Source of the DNA: Streptomyces griseus
GTDB taxonomy: Bacteria; Actinomycetota; Actinomycetes; Streptomycetales; Streptomycetaceae
DNA: 55,134 nt
Assembly (NCBI GenBank): GCA_002154345.1
Contig: MUNB01000037.1
Span: 1-55,134 of the forward strand
Direction: 5' to 3'
Shown: piece by piece, positions 37,761 to 46,651 of the stretch
How the letters are laid out: the number at the start of each line of letters is the position of its first letter
Position numbering within the stretch: the stretch's first letter is position 1
Notes under the pieces: generated by a model
Told to the model about the DNA's origin: nothing
Database searches by the model: none
The model's input: the letters and a program-made list of their open reading frames with translations, nothing else
Translations under genes and position numbers: made by a program

Positions 37761-38702
37761 CTAGCCCGGCAGCGCGACCCCGGCCAGCTCCTCCGAGACC
37801 CGCCACACCCGCCGGGCCTCCTCGGGGTCGGTCAGCCGGCTGTACATCGTCTGCTCGGCGGGCGGGCCGCCCATGTTGCCGGGGCCGCTCGGCCCGTACA
37901 GGGCGCCGCCCCGGGCGTCGGGCGAGGTGGCGGCGTACAGCGCGGGGAACTTCGCGCTCTCCACGGTGCCGACCACGAGCCCCCGGGCGGACAGCAGACG
38001 GATCATCCGCACGCCCAGCGTGTCCTTGGCCCGGCCCACCTCCGGCCGGGCGGCCAGCAGGCTGGTCGGGGCGATGCCGGGGTGGGACAGGTTGCTGGTG
38101 ATGCCCCAGCCCTCGGCCCGGCTGCGCCGGTCCAGCTCCAGGCCGAAGAGCCCGAAGGCGATCTTCGACTGGCTGTAGGCGCGCATGCCGTTGTAGGACC
38201 GCTCCCAGTTCAGGTCGTCCCAGTTGATGGCGTTGCGGTTGGCGGCCACGCTGATCTGCGAGGTCACCCGGGCCTGCCCGGCCCGCAGGAGAGGCAGCAG
38301 CCGCAGGACGAGGGCGACGTGACCGAGATGGTTGGTGCCGAACTGCAGCTCGAAGCCGTCGGCGGTCGTCTGCCGGTCGGGCGGGGTCATCACCCCGGCG
38401 TTGTTGACCAGGAGGTGGAGGGGCCGGCCCTCGTCGAGGAGGGCGGCACCGAGGGCGGCGACGGAGTCGAGCGAGGACAGGTCGAGCGCCCGCAGCGACA
38501 CGTTCGCGCCGGGCGCCTGCCGCCGGATCTCGGCGACCGCCGCCTCGCCCTTGCGCGGGTTGCGCACCGGCAGCACTACCTCGGCTCCGGCGGCGGCGAG
38601 CCGTGTCGCGATCCCGAGGCCGATGCCGTCGCTCCCTCCGGTGACGACGGCGCGCCGGCCCGAGAGGTCGGGAACGGAGATGTCGATGGTCTGGCGTGCC
38701 AT
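37761..38702 (-). CDS. Short-chain dehydrogenase/reductase
   Basis: 313 residues. Cofactor motif [12 protein letters not shown], then LLVNNAGVM, catalytic region [14 protein letters not shown] and YSQSKIA (Tyr-x3-Lys). The [16 protein letters not shown] stretch is typical of the retinol-dehydrogenase-like group. NADP(H) is likely. AGGAG precedes the ATG. It is divergent from a MmyB-type regulator, which probably controls it. Confidence 0.9.
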   Translation of the reverse strand: MARQTIDISVPDLSGRRAVVTGGSDGIGLGIATRLAAAGAEVVLPVRNPRKGEAAVAEIRRQAPGANVSLRALDLSSLDSVAALGAALLDEGRPLHLLVNNAGVMTPPDRQTTADGFELQFGTNHLGHVALVLRLLPLLRAGQARVTSQISVAANRNAINWDDLNWERSYNGMRAYSQSKIAFGLFGLELDRRSRAEGWGITSNLSHPGIAPTSLLAARPEVGRAKDTLGVRMIRLLSARGLVVGTVESAKFPALYAATSPDARGGALYGPSGPGNMGGPPAEQTMYSRLTDPEEARRVWRVSEELAGVALPG

Positions 38703-38943
38703 GAGAACTCACTCCTGTGGGGTCGCGTTTCCTCCACGGTGACGCCGACGCCCCGGCCCATCCAGGACCTCCCGATCCACCGATCCGCGAGGCGAGGCTA
38801 TGGCCCGCGACCGGGCGGGGCCCGGCGAGCGCCGCCGTACGGGGCGTATGGGGGGATCGACGGTCCGTGGCTGAGGGCGGCGGCAGGCGCTACAAAGGGA
38901 AGGCAAAGGAAGGGACCGGAAGCCGAAGGGAGGCGGAGGAGAC
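38703..38943. promoter_or_regulatory. Divergent SDR / XRE intergenic region
   Basis: 241 bases holding both promoters. The stretch from about 38890 to the XRE start is strongly purine-rich (repeated GGAAGG/GAAGGGA words), including its GGAGGCGGAGGAGAC ribosome binding site. No clear operator could be defined. Confidence 0.4.
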
Positions 38944-39786
38944 ATGGAGATCGACCGGCCCGGGCTCGCCGCGTTCCTGCGGCGCCGCCGGGAACTGCTG
39001 CAACCCGAGGACGTGGGCCTCCCGCGCGGGCAGCGCCGCAGGACCGGCGGGCTGCGCCGTGAGGAGGTCGCGGTGCTGTGCCACATGTCGACCGACTACT
39101 ACGCCCGGCTGGAGCGGGAGCGCGGCCCGCATCCGTCCGAGCAGATGATCGCCTCGATCGCGCAGGGGCTCCACCTCTCCCTGGACGAGCGCGACCACCT
39201 CTTCCGGCTCTCCGGACACATGCCACCCGCCCGGGGCACGACCGGCGAGCACATCAGCCCCGGCCTCCTCCGCATCCTCGACCGGCTGGACGACACCCCC
39301 GCCGAGATCGTCACGGAGCTCGGCGAGACGCTGCTGCAGACCCCGCTCGGCGTCGCCCTCACCGGCGACACGACCCGGTACACCGGCCTCGCGCGCAGCA
39401 TCGGCTACCGCTGGTTCACCGACCCCGCCACGAGGACGCTGTACGCGGCCGAGGACCACGCCTTCCTCTCCCGGATGTTCGCCTCCGGCCTGCGGGAGCT
39501 GGCCACCCTGCGGGGGACCGGCTCCCGGGCCGCGCACTGCGCCGAGCTGCTGCGCGAGGAGAGCCAGGAATTCCGCCGGTTCTGGGACCAGCACGAGATC
39601 GGCATCCGCCCCGACCAGGTCAAACGCTTCGTCCACCCCGAGGTCGGCGTCCTGGAGCTGAACTGCCAGCGCCTGCTGGACCCGGACCAGTCGCACAGCC
39701 TGCTGGTGTACACGGCCGCGCCGGGCAGCGAGAGCCACGAACGGCTGCGGCTGCTCTCGGTCATCGGGACGCAGACGCTGCGCTGA
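38944..39786 (+). CDS. XRE regulator with MmyB-like ligand domain
   Basis: 280 residues. RRTGGLRREEVAVLCHMSTDYYARLERERGPHPSEQMIASIAQGL is the helix-turn-helix, and TPLGVALTGDTTRYTGLARSIGYRWFTDP is the MmyB domain. Same family as the regulator at 22507. It is divergent from the SDR gene, so local control is likely. GGAGGCGGAGGAGAC is the ribosome binding site. Confidence 0.9.
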   Translation: MEIDRPGLAAFLRRRRELLQPEDVGLPRGQRRRTGGLRREEVAVLCHMSTDYYARLERERGPHPSEQMIASIAQGLHLSLDERDHLFRLSGHMPPARGTTGEHISPGLLRILDRLDDTPAEIVTELGETLLQTPLGVALTGDTTRYTGLARSIGYRWFTDPATRTLYAAEDHAFLSRMFASGLRELATLRGTGSRAAHCAELLREESQEFRRFWDQHEIGIRPDQVKRFVHPEVGVLELNCQRLLDPDQSHSLLVYTAAPGSESHERLRLLSVIGTQTLR

Positions 39787-39861
39787 GCCCGGGACCACGG
39801 GGTACGCCCGTCGGCCCCGGGCCCTGCCCGGCCCGCGAGCAGGACGCGTCGCCCACGCCGC

Positions 39862-41151
39862 TCAGCCGGCCTCGCCCAGGTGGCTCAGGGCCTCGCGGAA
39901 GTCGTCGAGGGCGGGGCCCAACTCGCGGGCGGCGATACGGAAGGCCGACCGTTCGATCAGGGTCCTGGCCAGGGTGCGCGGCCCCTCGGCCGGGTCGTAC
40001 CGGGGCAACTGACGGGCCTGGGTGACTCCTTCGTCGAAGAGGGGGCGCACCTGCTCCGCGAACAGATGGGTGCGGTTCTCCCAGTAGACGGCGGAGCGGA
40101 CGGTGAGGACGTTCTGCACCCGGACCAGTTGGGCCAGGCGCGCCGCCGGATCCTCGGCAGTTCGCCCAGCGAGGGCGTCCACCTCACGGCGCAGGGCAGC
40201 ACGGCTGTCGAAGTAGCGCTGTCGGGCGTCGGGCGACCACTCCGTCGGATTCGTACCCGAGGGTGTACGTGGCCCGTCGGACCAGGACCCCACGCCCTCC
40301 GTACCGGAGACCGTCAGCAATACCGCCCAGAACGACGCCTCGTAGCCGCCCCAGGACACCCGCTCACCTGACGCGGCCCGTTCGGTCAGCTCCGTCAGTA
40401 CGGCGAGTGCGTCCCGCCGCACGCGGGCCGCCTGGTCGTCCTGGCCGTGGAGGCCGAGCATCCGGGCGTACCCGATGAGCGCGTGGAGATGGCACACCAC
40501 CGGGCCGCTTCTCCTCGCGGCTTCGGCCGCTTCCATGGCGACGAACTGCTCGAACGCGGCGCGTGCTTCGCCGGATCGGCCGGCGTCGTGGAGAGCGGCG
40601 ATCCACTGCATCAGTGACCAGGCGAGGGCCCCGTCGCTGCGCCCCTCGGGCAGGAGCGCCGCGACCAACTCGTCCATGGCGTCGGCGGCCTCGGCGTACC
40701 GGCCCTCCTCGGAGAGCCCGGCGGCCCACTCGCTCAGCCCTTTGGCCACGGGCTCCCCGGACCGTTCGGCCTGCGCACGGCTGATGGCGAGCATCTCGGC
40801 GCGCAGGGCGAGGCCTTCGGTACGTCGCCCCCGGCGGTACAGCTCTCGCTGGCACGACCTGAGGGCCTGGTACAGGACATCCGAACGGACGGGCTCGGCC
40901 GGATCGATGCGTCGCGCCGCCTCGACCGCCTCCTCGCACAGCTCCAGCGAGGACGGATGCCACGTGCCGGAGCCGGCGTAGCCGAGATGCTGAAGCTTCC
41001 TGGCCAGGAGCGGCAGGTACGCGGCGGGACTGACCTGAGCGAGCACCCGATAGGCGTCGACTTCCTCGCGCAGTGTGCGGCGCCCCGACGCGAGCAGCAC
41101 ATTTCTCGCCCGCACGATGTCGTCCTGGTCGACTTTCCCCCACTGATTCAT
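39862..41151 (-). CDS. Tetratricopeptide-repeat-like protein
   Basis: 429 residues, soluble, almost entirely helical. Repeats with Ala/Leu-Glu-x-Tyr/Leu-Glu-like spacing appear in YRRGRRTEGLALRAEMLAISRAQ, EEGRYAEAADAMDELVAALLP, DAGRSGEARAAFEQFVAMEAAEAARR and LGPALDDFREALSHLGEAG, so TPR units are inferred. Streptomyces carry many such proteins, some as scaffold or regulatory parts. ATG 41151 (MNQWGKVDQDDIVRARN) is preferred over TTG 41178. No enzymatic domain is seen. Confidence 0.65.
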   Translation of the reverse strand: MNQWGKVDQDDIVRARNVLLASGRRTLREEVDAYRVLAQVSPAAYLPLLARKLQHLGYAGSGTWHPSSLELCEEAVEAARRIDPAEPVRSDVLYQALRSCQRELYRRGRRTEGLALRAEMLAISRAQAERSGEPVAKGLSEWAAGLSEEGRYAEAADAMDELVAALLPEGRSDGALAWSLMQWIAALHDAGRSGEARAAFEQFVAMEAAEAARRSGPVVCHLHALIGYARMLGLHGQDDQAARVRRDALAVLTELTERAASGERVSWGGYEASFWAVLLTVSGTEGVGSWSDGPRTPSGTNPTEWSPDARQRYFDSRAALRREVDALAGRTAEDPAARLAQLVRVQNVLTVRSAVYWENRTHLFAEQVRPLFDEGVTQARQLPRYDPAEGPRTLARTLIERSAFRIAARELGPALDDFREALSHLGEAG

Positions 41152-41212
41152 GACGGAGATTCTGGGTGCCTCGAACAAGGCCCCACAAGGCGGTTCAGCT
41201 GTGCCGTTACTC

Positions 41213-41365
41213 CTACGGAAATGCCTTCTGACCTGTCATGATGGGTGTGACATCTTCACGGCCGGAGTTCCACGCGACGCGGGCCGTCGGACTCGGCCAG
41301 CGGAACAAATGCGGATGCTGTCGGGCCAGTTCGCCGGTGATGGCCGCGTCGGTGGGGTCGGTCAT
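41213..41365 (-). CDS. Doubtful small ORF
   Basis: 50 residues (MTDPTDAAITGELARQHPHLFRWPSPTARVAW and onward). The start sequence resembles small Streptomyces proteins found near DUF397 genes, but no ribosome binding site is convincing and the tail is odd. It overlaps no other gene. Possibly a truncated gene. Confidence 0.25.
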   Translation of the reverse strand: MTDPTDAAITGELARQHPHLFRWPSPTARVAWNSGREDVTPIMTGQKAFP

Positions 41366-41386
41366 CTCCCAACTGTGTCCGGGCGG

Positions 41387-41533
41387 ATGTCCGTTGAACA
41401 ATTCGCACGCGTCGTCCGCGTTGCCGGGGTCGCGGTCCGTGACTGCAAGGCCGTGGACGGCCCCGTGATTGCCGTCCGCGTCACCGCCTTCGCGGCGTAC
41501 GTCGCGGGCGTCCAAGGCGGGACGTTCGACTGA
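41387..41533 (+). pseudogene. DUF397 domain remnant
   Basis: 48 residues ending VRDCKAVDGPVIAVRVTAFAAYVAGVQGGTFD. This is the C-terminal two-thirds of a DUF397 protein (CVEVA, VAVRDSKDPDGP, AWxAFVAGVKxGEFD). The N-terminal WxKSSxS is missing, and the CVE Cys is Ser here (MSVEQF). The frame runs open further upstream but with no family sequence. It looks like a truncated gene in a decayed region. DUF397 proteins usually sit beside an XRE regulator, which is not adjacent here. Confidence 0.5.
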
Positions 41534-41570
41534 GGAGCGGTTGGGCCGACGGAAGGCCGAAGGGGCTTGC

Positions 41571-41589
41571 GTCTCCCGTAGGGGGAGAC
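41571..41589 (+). promoter_or_regulatory. MerR-type operator
   Basis: GTCTCCC, five bases, GGGAGAC: a perfect 7-bp inverted repeat 15 bases before the MerR start codon, preceded by CTTGC. Its position and symmetry fit an autoregulated MerR-family operator. Confidence 0.65.
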
Positions 41590-41603
41590 CCAAAGGTGGG
41601 GGC

Positions 41604-42548
41604 ATGAACGGCGACACGCTCTACTCGATCGGCGAGCTGGCCCGGAGGACGGGTCTCACCGTCAAGACCATCCGGTTCTACTCCGATCGCGGAATCGTGG
41701 CGCCGACGGACCGCAGCCCGGCTGGCTACCGCCTCTACACCGTCGATGCCGTCGCACGCCTGGACCTCGTGCGGACCCTGCGCGAGCTGGGACTGGACCT
41801 TCCCACGATCCGCAAGGTCGTGGACCGCGAGCTCTCGCTTCCCGCGGTCGCCGCGGCGCACGCCGAAGCGCTGGCGGTGCAGATCCGGGTCCTGAGCATG
41901 CGGCGTGCGGTGCTGACGGCGGTGGCCGAGCGCGGGTCCACACCGGAGGAGACGGAACTGATGAACCGGCTTGCCCAGCTGTCCCAGGACGAACGCCGAC
42001 GTCTGATCGGCGATTTCCTCGACGCCGTCTTCGGCGGTCTTGACGCCGCCCCCGCCGCCCCCGCGTTCGCGGGGGTCATGCGCTCGATGACCCCCGAGCT
42101 GCCCGACAACCCGGACGCGGAACAGGTTCGGGCGTGGGTGGAGTTGGCGGAGATGTCGCAGGATCCGGATTTCCGCGCCCTGGTGCGGCGGATGATCGAG
42201 GACCTGGCAGCCGAGCAGGCGCGAAGCGGTACGACGGTCCCGCGCCGCGACATCGCCGCCGCCGTCCGCGACGAGGCCGGCCCGGCCCTGGCCGCCGGCC
42301 TGGACCCGGCCTCCGCCCAGGCCGATCCGGTCGTCGCGGCGTTCACGGCGCACTACGCGCAGCTCATCGGCCGCCCCGACGACGTCGATCTCCGCCGCCT
42401 GCTGGCGGCCCGGCTGGAGAACGTGAACGACCCCCGCAGGGAGCGGTACTTCCAACTGCTCGCGGTGGTCAACGGCTGGCCGGCCCCGGAGAGCCTGGCG
42501 CCCGTGCTCAACTGGTCCGTCGAGGCCCTGCGGGTCCGGACAGCGTGA
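41604..42548 (+). CDS. MerR family transcriptional regulator
   Basis: 314 residues. The N-terminal winged helix is YSIGELARRTGLTVKTIRFYSDRGIVAPTDRSPAGYRLYTVDAVARL. A long C-terminal domain (about 200 residues) with RRLIGDFLDAVFG and PDNPDAEQVRAWVELAEMSQDPDFRALVRRM is typical of effector-binding MerR proteins in Streptomyces. AAAGGTGGGGGC precedes the ATG. The stop shares bases with the next ATG (TGATG). Ligand unknown. Confidence 0.9.
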   Translation: MNGDTLYSIGELARRTGLTVKTIRFYSDRGIVAPTDRSPAGYRLYTVDAVARLDLVRTLRELGLDLPTIRKVVDRELSLPAVAAAHAEALAVQIRVLSMRRAVLTAVAERGSTPEETELMNRLAQLSQDERRRLIGDFLDAVFGGLDAAPAAPAFAGVMRSMTPELPDNPDAEQVRAWVELAEMSQDPDFRALVRRMIEDLAAEQARSGTTVPRRDIAAAVRDEAGPALAAGLDPASAQADPVVAAFTAHYAQLIGRPDDVDLRRLLAARLENVNDPRRERYFQLLAVVNGWPAPESLAPVLNWSVEALRVRTA

Positions 42549-43192
42549 TGACGGTGTGGTCGCAAGGCGGCTGGGGCCGGACGCGGCCGGTGTCTGCTGA
42601 AAGCACCGCCGTACATGAGGGACCGCTGAATGCCCCCGTCGTACTTCAGGTGGCCGCGACGTCGGCCTCTCCCGCTCTCGTTCTTCGCCCCTGGCGCATG
42701 GCGGACGTTGCCGCATTGGTCGAGGTGAGCCGGGATCCCGCATTGCGTCGGTGGGCGGCCTCTGCCGTGGACGATGATGCTGACGGGGCACGGTGGGTGC
42801 AGGCCCAGCAGCGGGGCTGGGCGGCGGGCGACAGGTTCGGCTTCGCCGTCCTTGAGGCCCAAACCGCCGCAGGACGCGCACAGTTGATGGGCAATGTGGT
42901 CCTCAAGGATGTCGCCCACGGCAAACCGGCGGCCGAGGTGGGCTACTGGACCGCGGCGCACGCTCGCGGGCTGGGAGTGGCCCCCCGCGCTCTGGAGGCA
43001 CTCACCAGCTGGGCCTTCGAGGCCTTCGGAGCCGCCGGGCTGGAGCGTCTTGAACTCCTGCACCAGGTGGACAACTTGGCGTCGTGCCGGGTCGCGCAGA
43101 AGAGCCGGTACGACTTCGACAGCGTCCTGCCCGCGACGCCGCCTTCCTTCCCCCTCGATGGCCACCTGCACATACGGCGCTTGAGTGCCTGA
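42548..43192 (+). CDS. GNAT acetyltransferase (RimJ/RimL-like)
   Basis: 214 residues. LVLRPWRMADVAALVEVSRDPALRRWA starts the GNAT fold, then GDRFGFAVLEAQT, MGNVVLKDVAHGKPAAEVGYWTAAHARGLGVAPRALEALTSWAFEAFGAAGLERLELLHQVDNLASCRVAQKS (acetyl-CoA loop and Asn). Start is uncertain: the ATG at 42548 overlaps the MerR stop, giving about 40 residues before the fold. Translational coupling to the MerR gene makes it a candidate target. Substrate unknown. Confidence 0.8.
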   Translation: MTVWSQGGWGRTRPVSAESTAVHEGPLNAPVVLQVAATSASPALVLRPWRMADVAALVEVSRDPALRRWAASAVDDDADGARWVQAQQRGWAAGDRFGFAVLEAQTAAGRAQLMGNVVLKDVAHGKPAAEVGYWTAAHARGLGVAPRALEALTSWAFEAFGAAGLERLELLHQVDNLASCRVAQKSRYDFDSVLPATPPSFPLDGHLHIRRLSA

Positions 43193-43291
43193 GTCCCTCC
43201 CGGCTCCTGCGGATCGGCTGAGGCTGCCCACACCACCGGGGCCTTCGGGCGTCCGGGCCGGGGAGCCGCCTGCCTCTACGACGCCGCGCCT

Positions 43292-43897
43292 TCAACCTCG
43301 GTCGGCAACGCGGTCCCAGCCCAATCTTCCGCTGTCATCGACGATGCGCCTGAAGCCATTGAAAGGATCGCCCGTTTCCAGCGCATCTGCTGCTGCCCGC
43401 AGGAAGCTGGAGAGGCTTCCCCACGCATGATCTGAAGGAAAGGAAATTTCGCCGATCTCATCGCGGGAGCCTATTCGCCCACGCCGCATGCCGGGGCGAT
43501 CGTCGACGGCCAGATAACCCCCTCCGTCATCAGAAGCGACCGCGATCCACTCCGGGTGCCAGCGCGCGTGAATTCCATCTATTTCCAAAGGGATATCCTG
43601 CGCCAGGTATTCCTGTCTTGTCTCGTTCTCGATTTCGACCTGCAGTTGTTGATGGTCGACAATCGAACGAGTCCCGAGAAGTACATAGACAGGAGGGAGG
43701 CGCATGGGGTCGCTTCCGTTGTGGCAGAGCAGTGAGTCGGCCAACTCTGTCGGAAGTGTCAGCCCCAGATCGTTTTCCGCTGCTGCTATCTCCTCCCGCG
43801 TAGCGGGCGGAGGAAGGGCGCCATACGTGGCGGGCGCACACTCGCGAAGCCAAGATTCGATACGTTGCCATGTCTGGCTGACGTGCTCCTGAGTCAC
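43292..43897 (-). CDS. SMI1/KNR4 (SUKH-type) protein, probable immunity protein
   Basis: 201 residues. The SUKH pattern is WLRECAPATYGALPPPATREEIAAAENDLGLTLPTELADSLLCHNGS, with WHPEWIAVASDDGGGYLAVDDRPG and a C-terminal helix. SUKH proteins neutralise nuclease toxins in polymorphic toxin loci. GTG 43897 has GGTGGAGG upstream. It sits 81 bases after the secreted nuclease gene, same strand, with a strong hairpin between. Its base composition is lower in GC than its neighbours. Alternative: a solitary SUKH protein unrelated to the nuclease. Confidence 0.8.
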   Translation of the reverse strand: MTQEHVSQTWQRIESWLRECAPATYGALPPPATREEIAAAENDLGLTLPTELADSLLCHNGSDPMRLPPVYVLLGTRSIVDHQQLQVEIENETRQEYLAQDIPLEIDGIHARWHPEWIAVASDDGGGYLAVDDRPGMRRGRIGSRDEIGEISFPSDHAWGSLSSFLRAAADALETGDPFNGFRRIVDDSGRLGWDRVADRG

Positions 43898-43926
43898 TTT
43901 GCCTCCACCGATCAGTAGTTGCCGTC

Positions 43927-43959
43927 GGTGGTGCCTCGCCTCCGGAGCGAGGCACCACC
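43927..43959 (-). terminator. Hairpin between nuclease and SUKH genes
   Basis: GGTGGTGCCTCGC and its complement form a perfect 13-bp stem with a seven-base loop, 19 bases after the nuclease stop and 29 bases before the SUKH start. It could be a terminator or an attenuator. Confidence 0.8.
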
Positions 43960-43978
43960 AATGCGAGATATGACTGAC

Positions 43979-46651
43979 CTACTCGAGCACGAACTGCTTG
44001 CTCATACGCGAGGCACCTGACGAGGGAACCAGCCTGAACGAGACAAATCGAGGCTTATAGATGCTCACGTCCCGGAACAGTGCTCCTTCGGGCGCCCATC
44101 GATTGTCGAAGCTGTTTACATTGTAGGACAGCGTCCAACGATCGCCCGACTGAAGTGTCGGGTGAGCGTGAGCATTGTACGCGAAGATGTTCGGATCTCC
44201 ATAGCTTCCCCATGGACCGGTCTCCGGCATTCGGTAGACCTCGTCATTGCCGTCCCAGTACCCGAAGGCGCCGAATGGGTCGCAGCCCGACCAGATTCGA
44301 ATCTTGTTGTTGAAGGCGAGCGTGCTGTCCTGGCTGATCACCACGAACTGCCCGTTCCAAGGGGTGACGCTATATTCGTTCGATACCCCTTCGAGGTACT
44401 CGTTTCCCTCTGTTTCGCCCCGCATCCAGGTGTTTTCGGTCAGTCCCAGTCTGAAGAATTGCCAGTCGTCCACCTTTGACAGGTCGCTGCCCTTGACACG
44501 CGCTATGCGCATCTTCTTGTTTGTTTGATCGTCGCTGACGCCGTAGATATAGGTATAGCCATCCCCGCTGCGGGAGGCAGGCAGCAACGCGGATCCCCAC
44601 GCAGCGCCTGTGGCAGAAGGTAGCGGATCTATCCACTTCGGCTTGGTCAGATCACTGAGCTCGAAAGTTGCGACAACATTGCGAACGAACTCAAAAGGCA
44701 TCGCACTTCCATCACCGGTTCCGCGATATTCCTGGAACATGATCTGCAGGTACTGAGAACCGTCGATATTGGCGATCATGCCATCGCCGAGCCAGAACCA
44801 TCTGTTGTCGATGGCGGGCGGCATGAACCCGGTAGGCTTGGTTTTGCTGCCGCCCGTGATCGTCGAAAGGCTGTTTCCGTTCTGTACCAGGAACGAACTG
44901 TTGACGAACTTGGATGTGGTAGGTCTTGTCCCATCGCTGTTCTCCGGCCCGAGGAAGGTGTCGGAGAAGAGGAACAGGCGACGGCCGTCGGGTAGGTCGA
45001 ACGAATATGTGGAATCCCCGCCTGTCCATCCGTCGGGGGTGCTTCTGGCGTAGCTGTTGAAGAGTTGCTCCGGCGCGGCGTTGGCTTGAATCTCCTTTAC
45101 TTCTGGCAGGTCACTATTGGGGCATTGACGGTATTCTACGTTTGCTGCTACACCGCTCGGTCCGGGCGCCGGCCCCTGGTACTTGCTGCCGTCTGGATTT
45201 CTCAGTTCTACGTAGAATCGATCATTTCGGTCGTCGACGTAGAGGATTCTTTGAGCCTTGTAAAATGACTCCAGCCGACTTCCGGCCTTTTGGTTATGTT
45301 TTTTGTTCAGTGGCTTTACGGCGTAGTGGGAAGTGCCTGATCCGCCTGTCTTTGCACCTTGCCGCGTGGACTGGAACGGATACTCATCGCAGTCGAGGGT
45401 CTGACCCTTGGTATAGCCGTCTCCCCAGTATTTTTTGCAGGTGTTGACTGCGTGGGTGTGATTCTGCTCCTTCTGGCTGCTGGGTAGGCGAACCAAGGGG
45501 GATCCGCTACCGACTGTGCCAGGTATGTACTTGTTGGATTCGGACACCGGGAAAGTCTTGTCCGGGGTATTCAGGGCGGACCATATGAGGTCTGCCGAAT
45601 CCTGGACATCACTGTCAACGACCAAGGTGAATGTTTCTATCACTTGGTCGTAGACGCAGCCGTGCGCAGACCCTATGTAAGTGGCAGAGTCACATCTAAA
45701 ACTTTCGCCTCCGTAAGTATTGGAGTCCACGATGTCGGACGTTACCGTCGCTTTGAAGCTATGCTCGTGGAAGACCAGCTTGTCGCCTGTCAGGACGCCG
45801 GAATCCGAAGTGAAGTCGAATAGTGCTGACTGGAGTCCGTCCCCGGATATCCATTCCTGAAGAGTGCGTGTGACTCCATTACGGCTGTCTGGCAGACAAG
45901 AACCTTGAGGAGTGTTGGTCTTGCAGTCGGCAGACATTCCCAATCTCGTGGTGAGAGAGGGGGCGCCGGTAATGCTGGGCAAATCCGCCATGAACATGAC
46001 ACGCATGGACCTGTCGGCGACAGTGGGTCCTTTATGTCCGATACCCATGAAAGTGAAACGGAACGTGACAGCCCCAGTCGGGGTGCAGCCAGGGTTGCAC
46101 CTAAATGTGTGAACTGGCTGGTTGAACTTCTTGCACCACGCCCAATGGTCCACGACAAGGCTCTCTTTTCCCCCGTACGGGGCATCCCAGCAGAATGACA
46201 TATTGCTGGGGGGTACGGAGGCTGCGGCGAATGTCTCGATTCTGGCTGGGTGTGCGGAAGCCTCGGCCACATAGTCGACGCGCGCCTGAGCTTGCTTCTT
46301 GGTCTCACTCGATGCCGCGTCGATCAAAGGATCGCCCGGCTCCCCGTCGGTGGGGTAGGGAGCCCCCAGTTGCGCGACGTAGGCGGGATCGGTGGCGCTT
46401 CCTTGAGGCTGGGGTGTGGGTGTTTCAAATGTCGTGGACTGTTCTATGGGTGGGTCAATGTCCTGCCGTCTGGGTTCCGGCTCGATCTTCTGAGCCTGTT
46501 CTTTCGGTAGGCTCGATTGATCTGTTTCCTGTGCCTCTGATGCGAGGGAAGTCGCTTGATTGAAGGCCTCTTCTGTCCCCTGGGCGGCCGTAGTGAATGA
46601 AGTGAATAGGGTAGTGCACAGTGTTGCGAGCACGAGATGCTTGAGTCGCAT
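43979..46651 (-). CDS. Secreted NucA/NucB-type nuclease with DUF4185 domain
   Basis: 890 residues from ATG 46651. Signal peptide MRLKHLVLATLCTTLFTSFT is followed by a disordered acidic/Gln/Pro stretch (about 25-110). A disulphide-rich domain (about 150-350, SFCWDAPYGGKES, TFRCNPGC) is unidentified. Residues about 400-485 hold the NucA/NucB DNase motif: TCKKYWGDG, DCDEYPFQSTRQGA, NQKAGSRLESFY, DDRNDRFYVEL. Residues about 530-890 match DUF4185, a beta-propeller (GDSTYSFDLPDGRRLFLFSDTFLG, GMIANIDGSQYLQIMFQEYRG). Lower GC and rare codons (AGA, ATA) suggest transfer. Likely a secreted DNase toxin or scavenging enzyme; the SUKH gene downstream favours a toxin. Confidence 0.82.
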   Translation of the reverse strand: MRLKHLVLATLCTTLFTSFTTAAQGTEEAFNQATSLASEAQETDQSSLPKEQAQKIEPEPRRQDIDPPIEQSTTFETPTPQPQGSATDPAYVAQLGAPYPTDGEPGDPLIDAASSETKKQAQARVDYVAEASAHPARIETFAAASVPPSNMSFCWDAPYGGKESLVVDHWAWCKKFNQPVHTFRCNPGCTPTGAVTFRFTFMGIGHKGPTVADRSMRVMFMADLPSITGAPSLTTRLGMSADCKTNTPQGSCLPDSRNGVTRTLQEWISGDGLQSALFDFTSDSGVLTGDKLVFHEHSFKATVTSDIVDSNTYGGESFRCDSATYIGSAHGCVYDQVIETFTLVVDSDVQDSADLIWSALNTPDKTFPVSESNKYIPGTVGSGSPLVRLPSSQKEQNHTHAVNTCKKYWGDGYTKGQTLDCDEYPFQSTRQGAKTGGSGTSHYAVKPLNKKHNQKAGSRLESFYKAQRILYVDDRNDRFYVELRNPDGSKYQGPAPGPSGVAANVEYRQCPNSDLPEVKEIQANAAPEQLFNSYARSTPDGWTGGDSTYSFDLPDGRRLFLFSDTFLGPENSDGTRPTTSKFVNSSFLVQNGNSLSTITGGSKTKPTGFMPPAIDNRWFWLGDGMIANIDGSQYLQIMFQEYRGTGDGSAMPFEFVRNVVATFELSDLTKPKWIDPLPSATGAAWGSALLPASRSGDGYTYIYGVSDDQTNKKMRIARVKGSDLSKVDDWQFFRLGLTENTWMRGETEGNEYLEGVSNEYSVTPWNGQFVVISQDSTLAFNNKIRIWSGCDPFGAFGYWDGNDEVYRMPETGPWGSYGDPNIFAYNAHAHPTLQSGDRWTLSYNVNSFDNRWAPEGALFRDVSIYKPRFVSFRLVPSSGASRMSKQFVLE

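Noticed and set aside
43979..46651. bldA-dependent TTA codons in the nuclease gene
   Set aside because: Checking the TAA triplets on the plus strand that I could place in frame gave no in-frame TTA codon.
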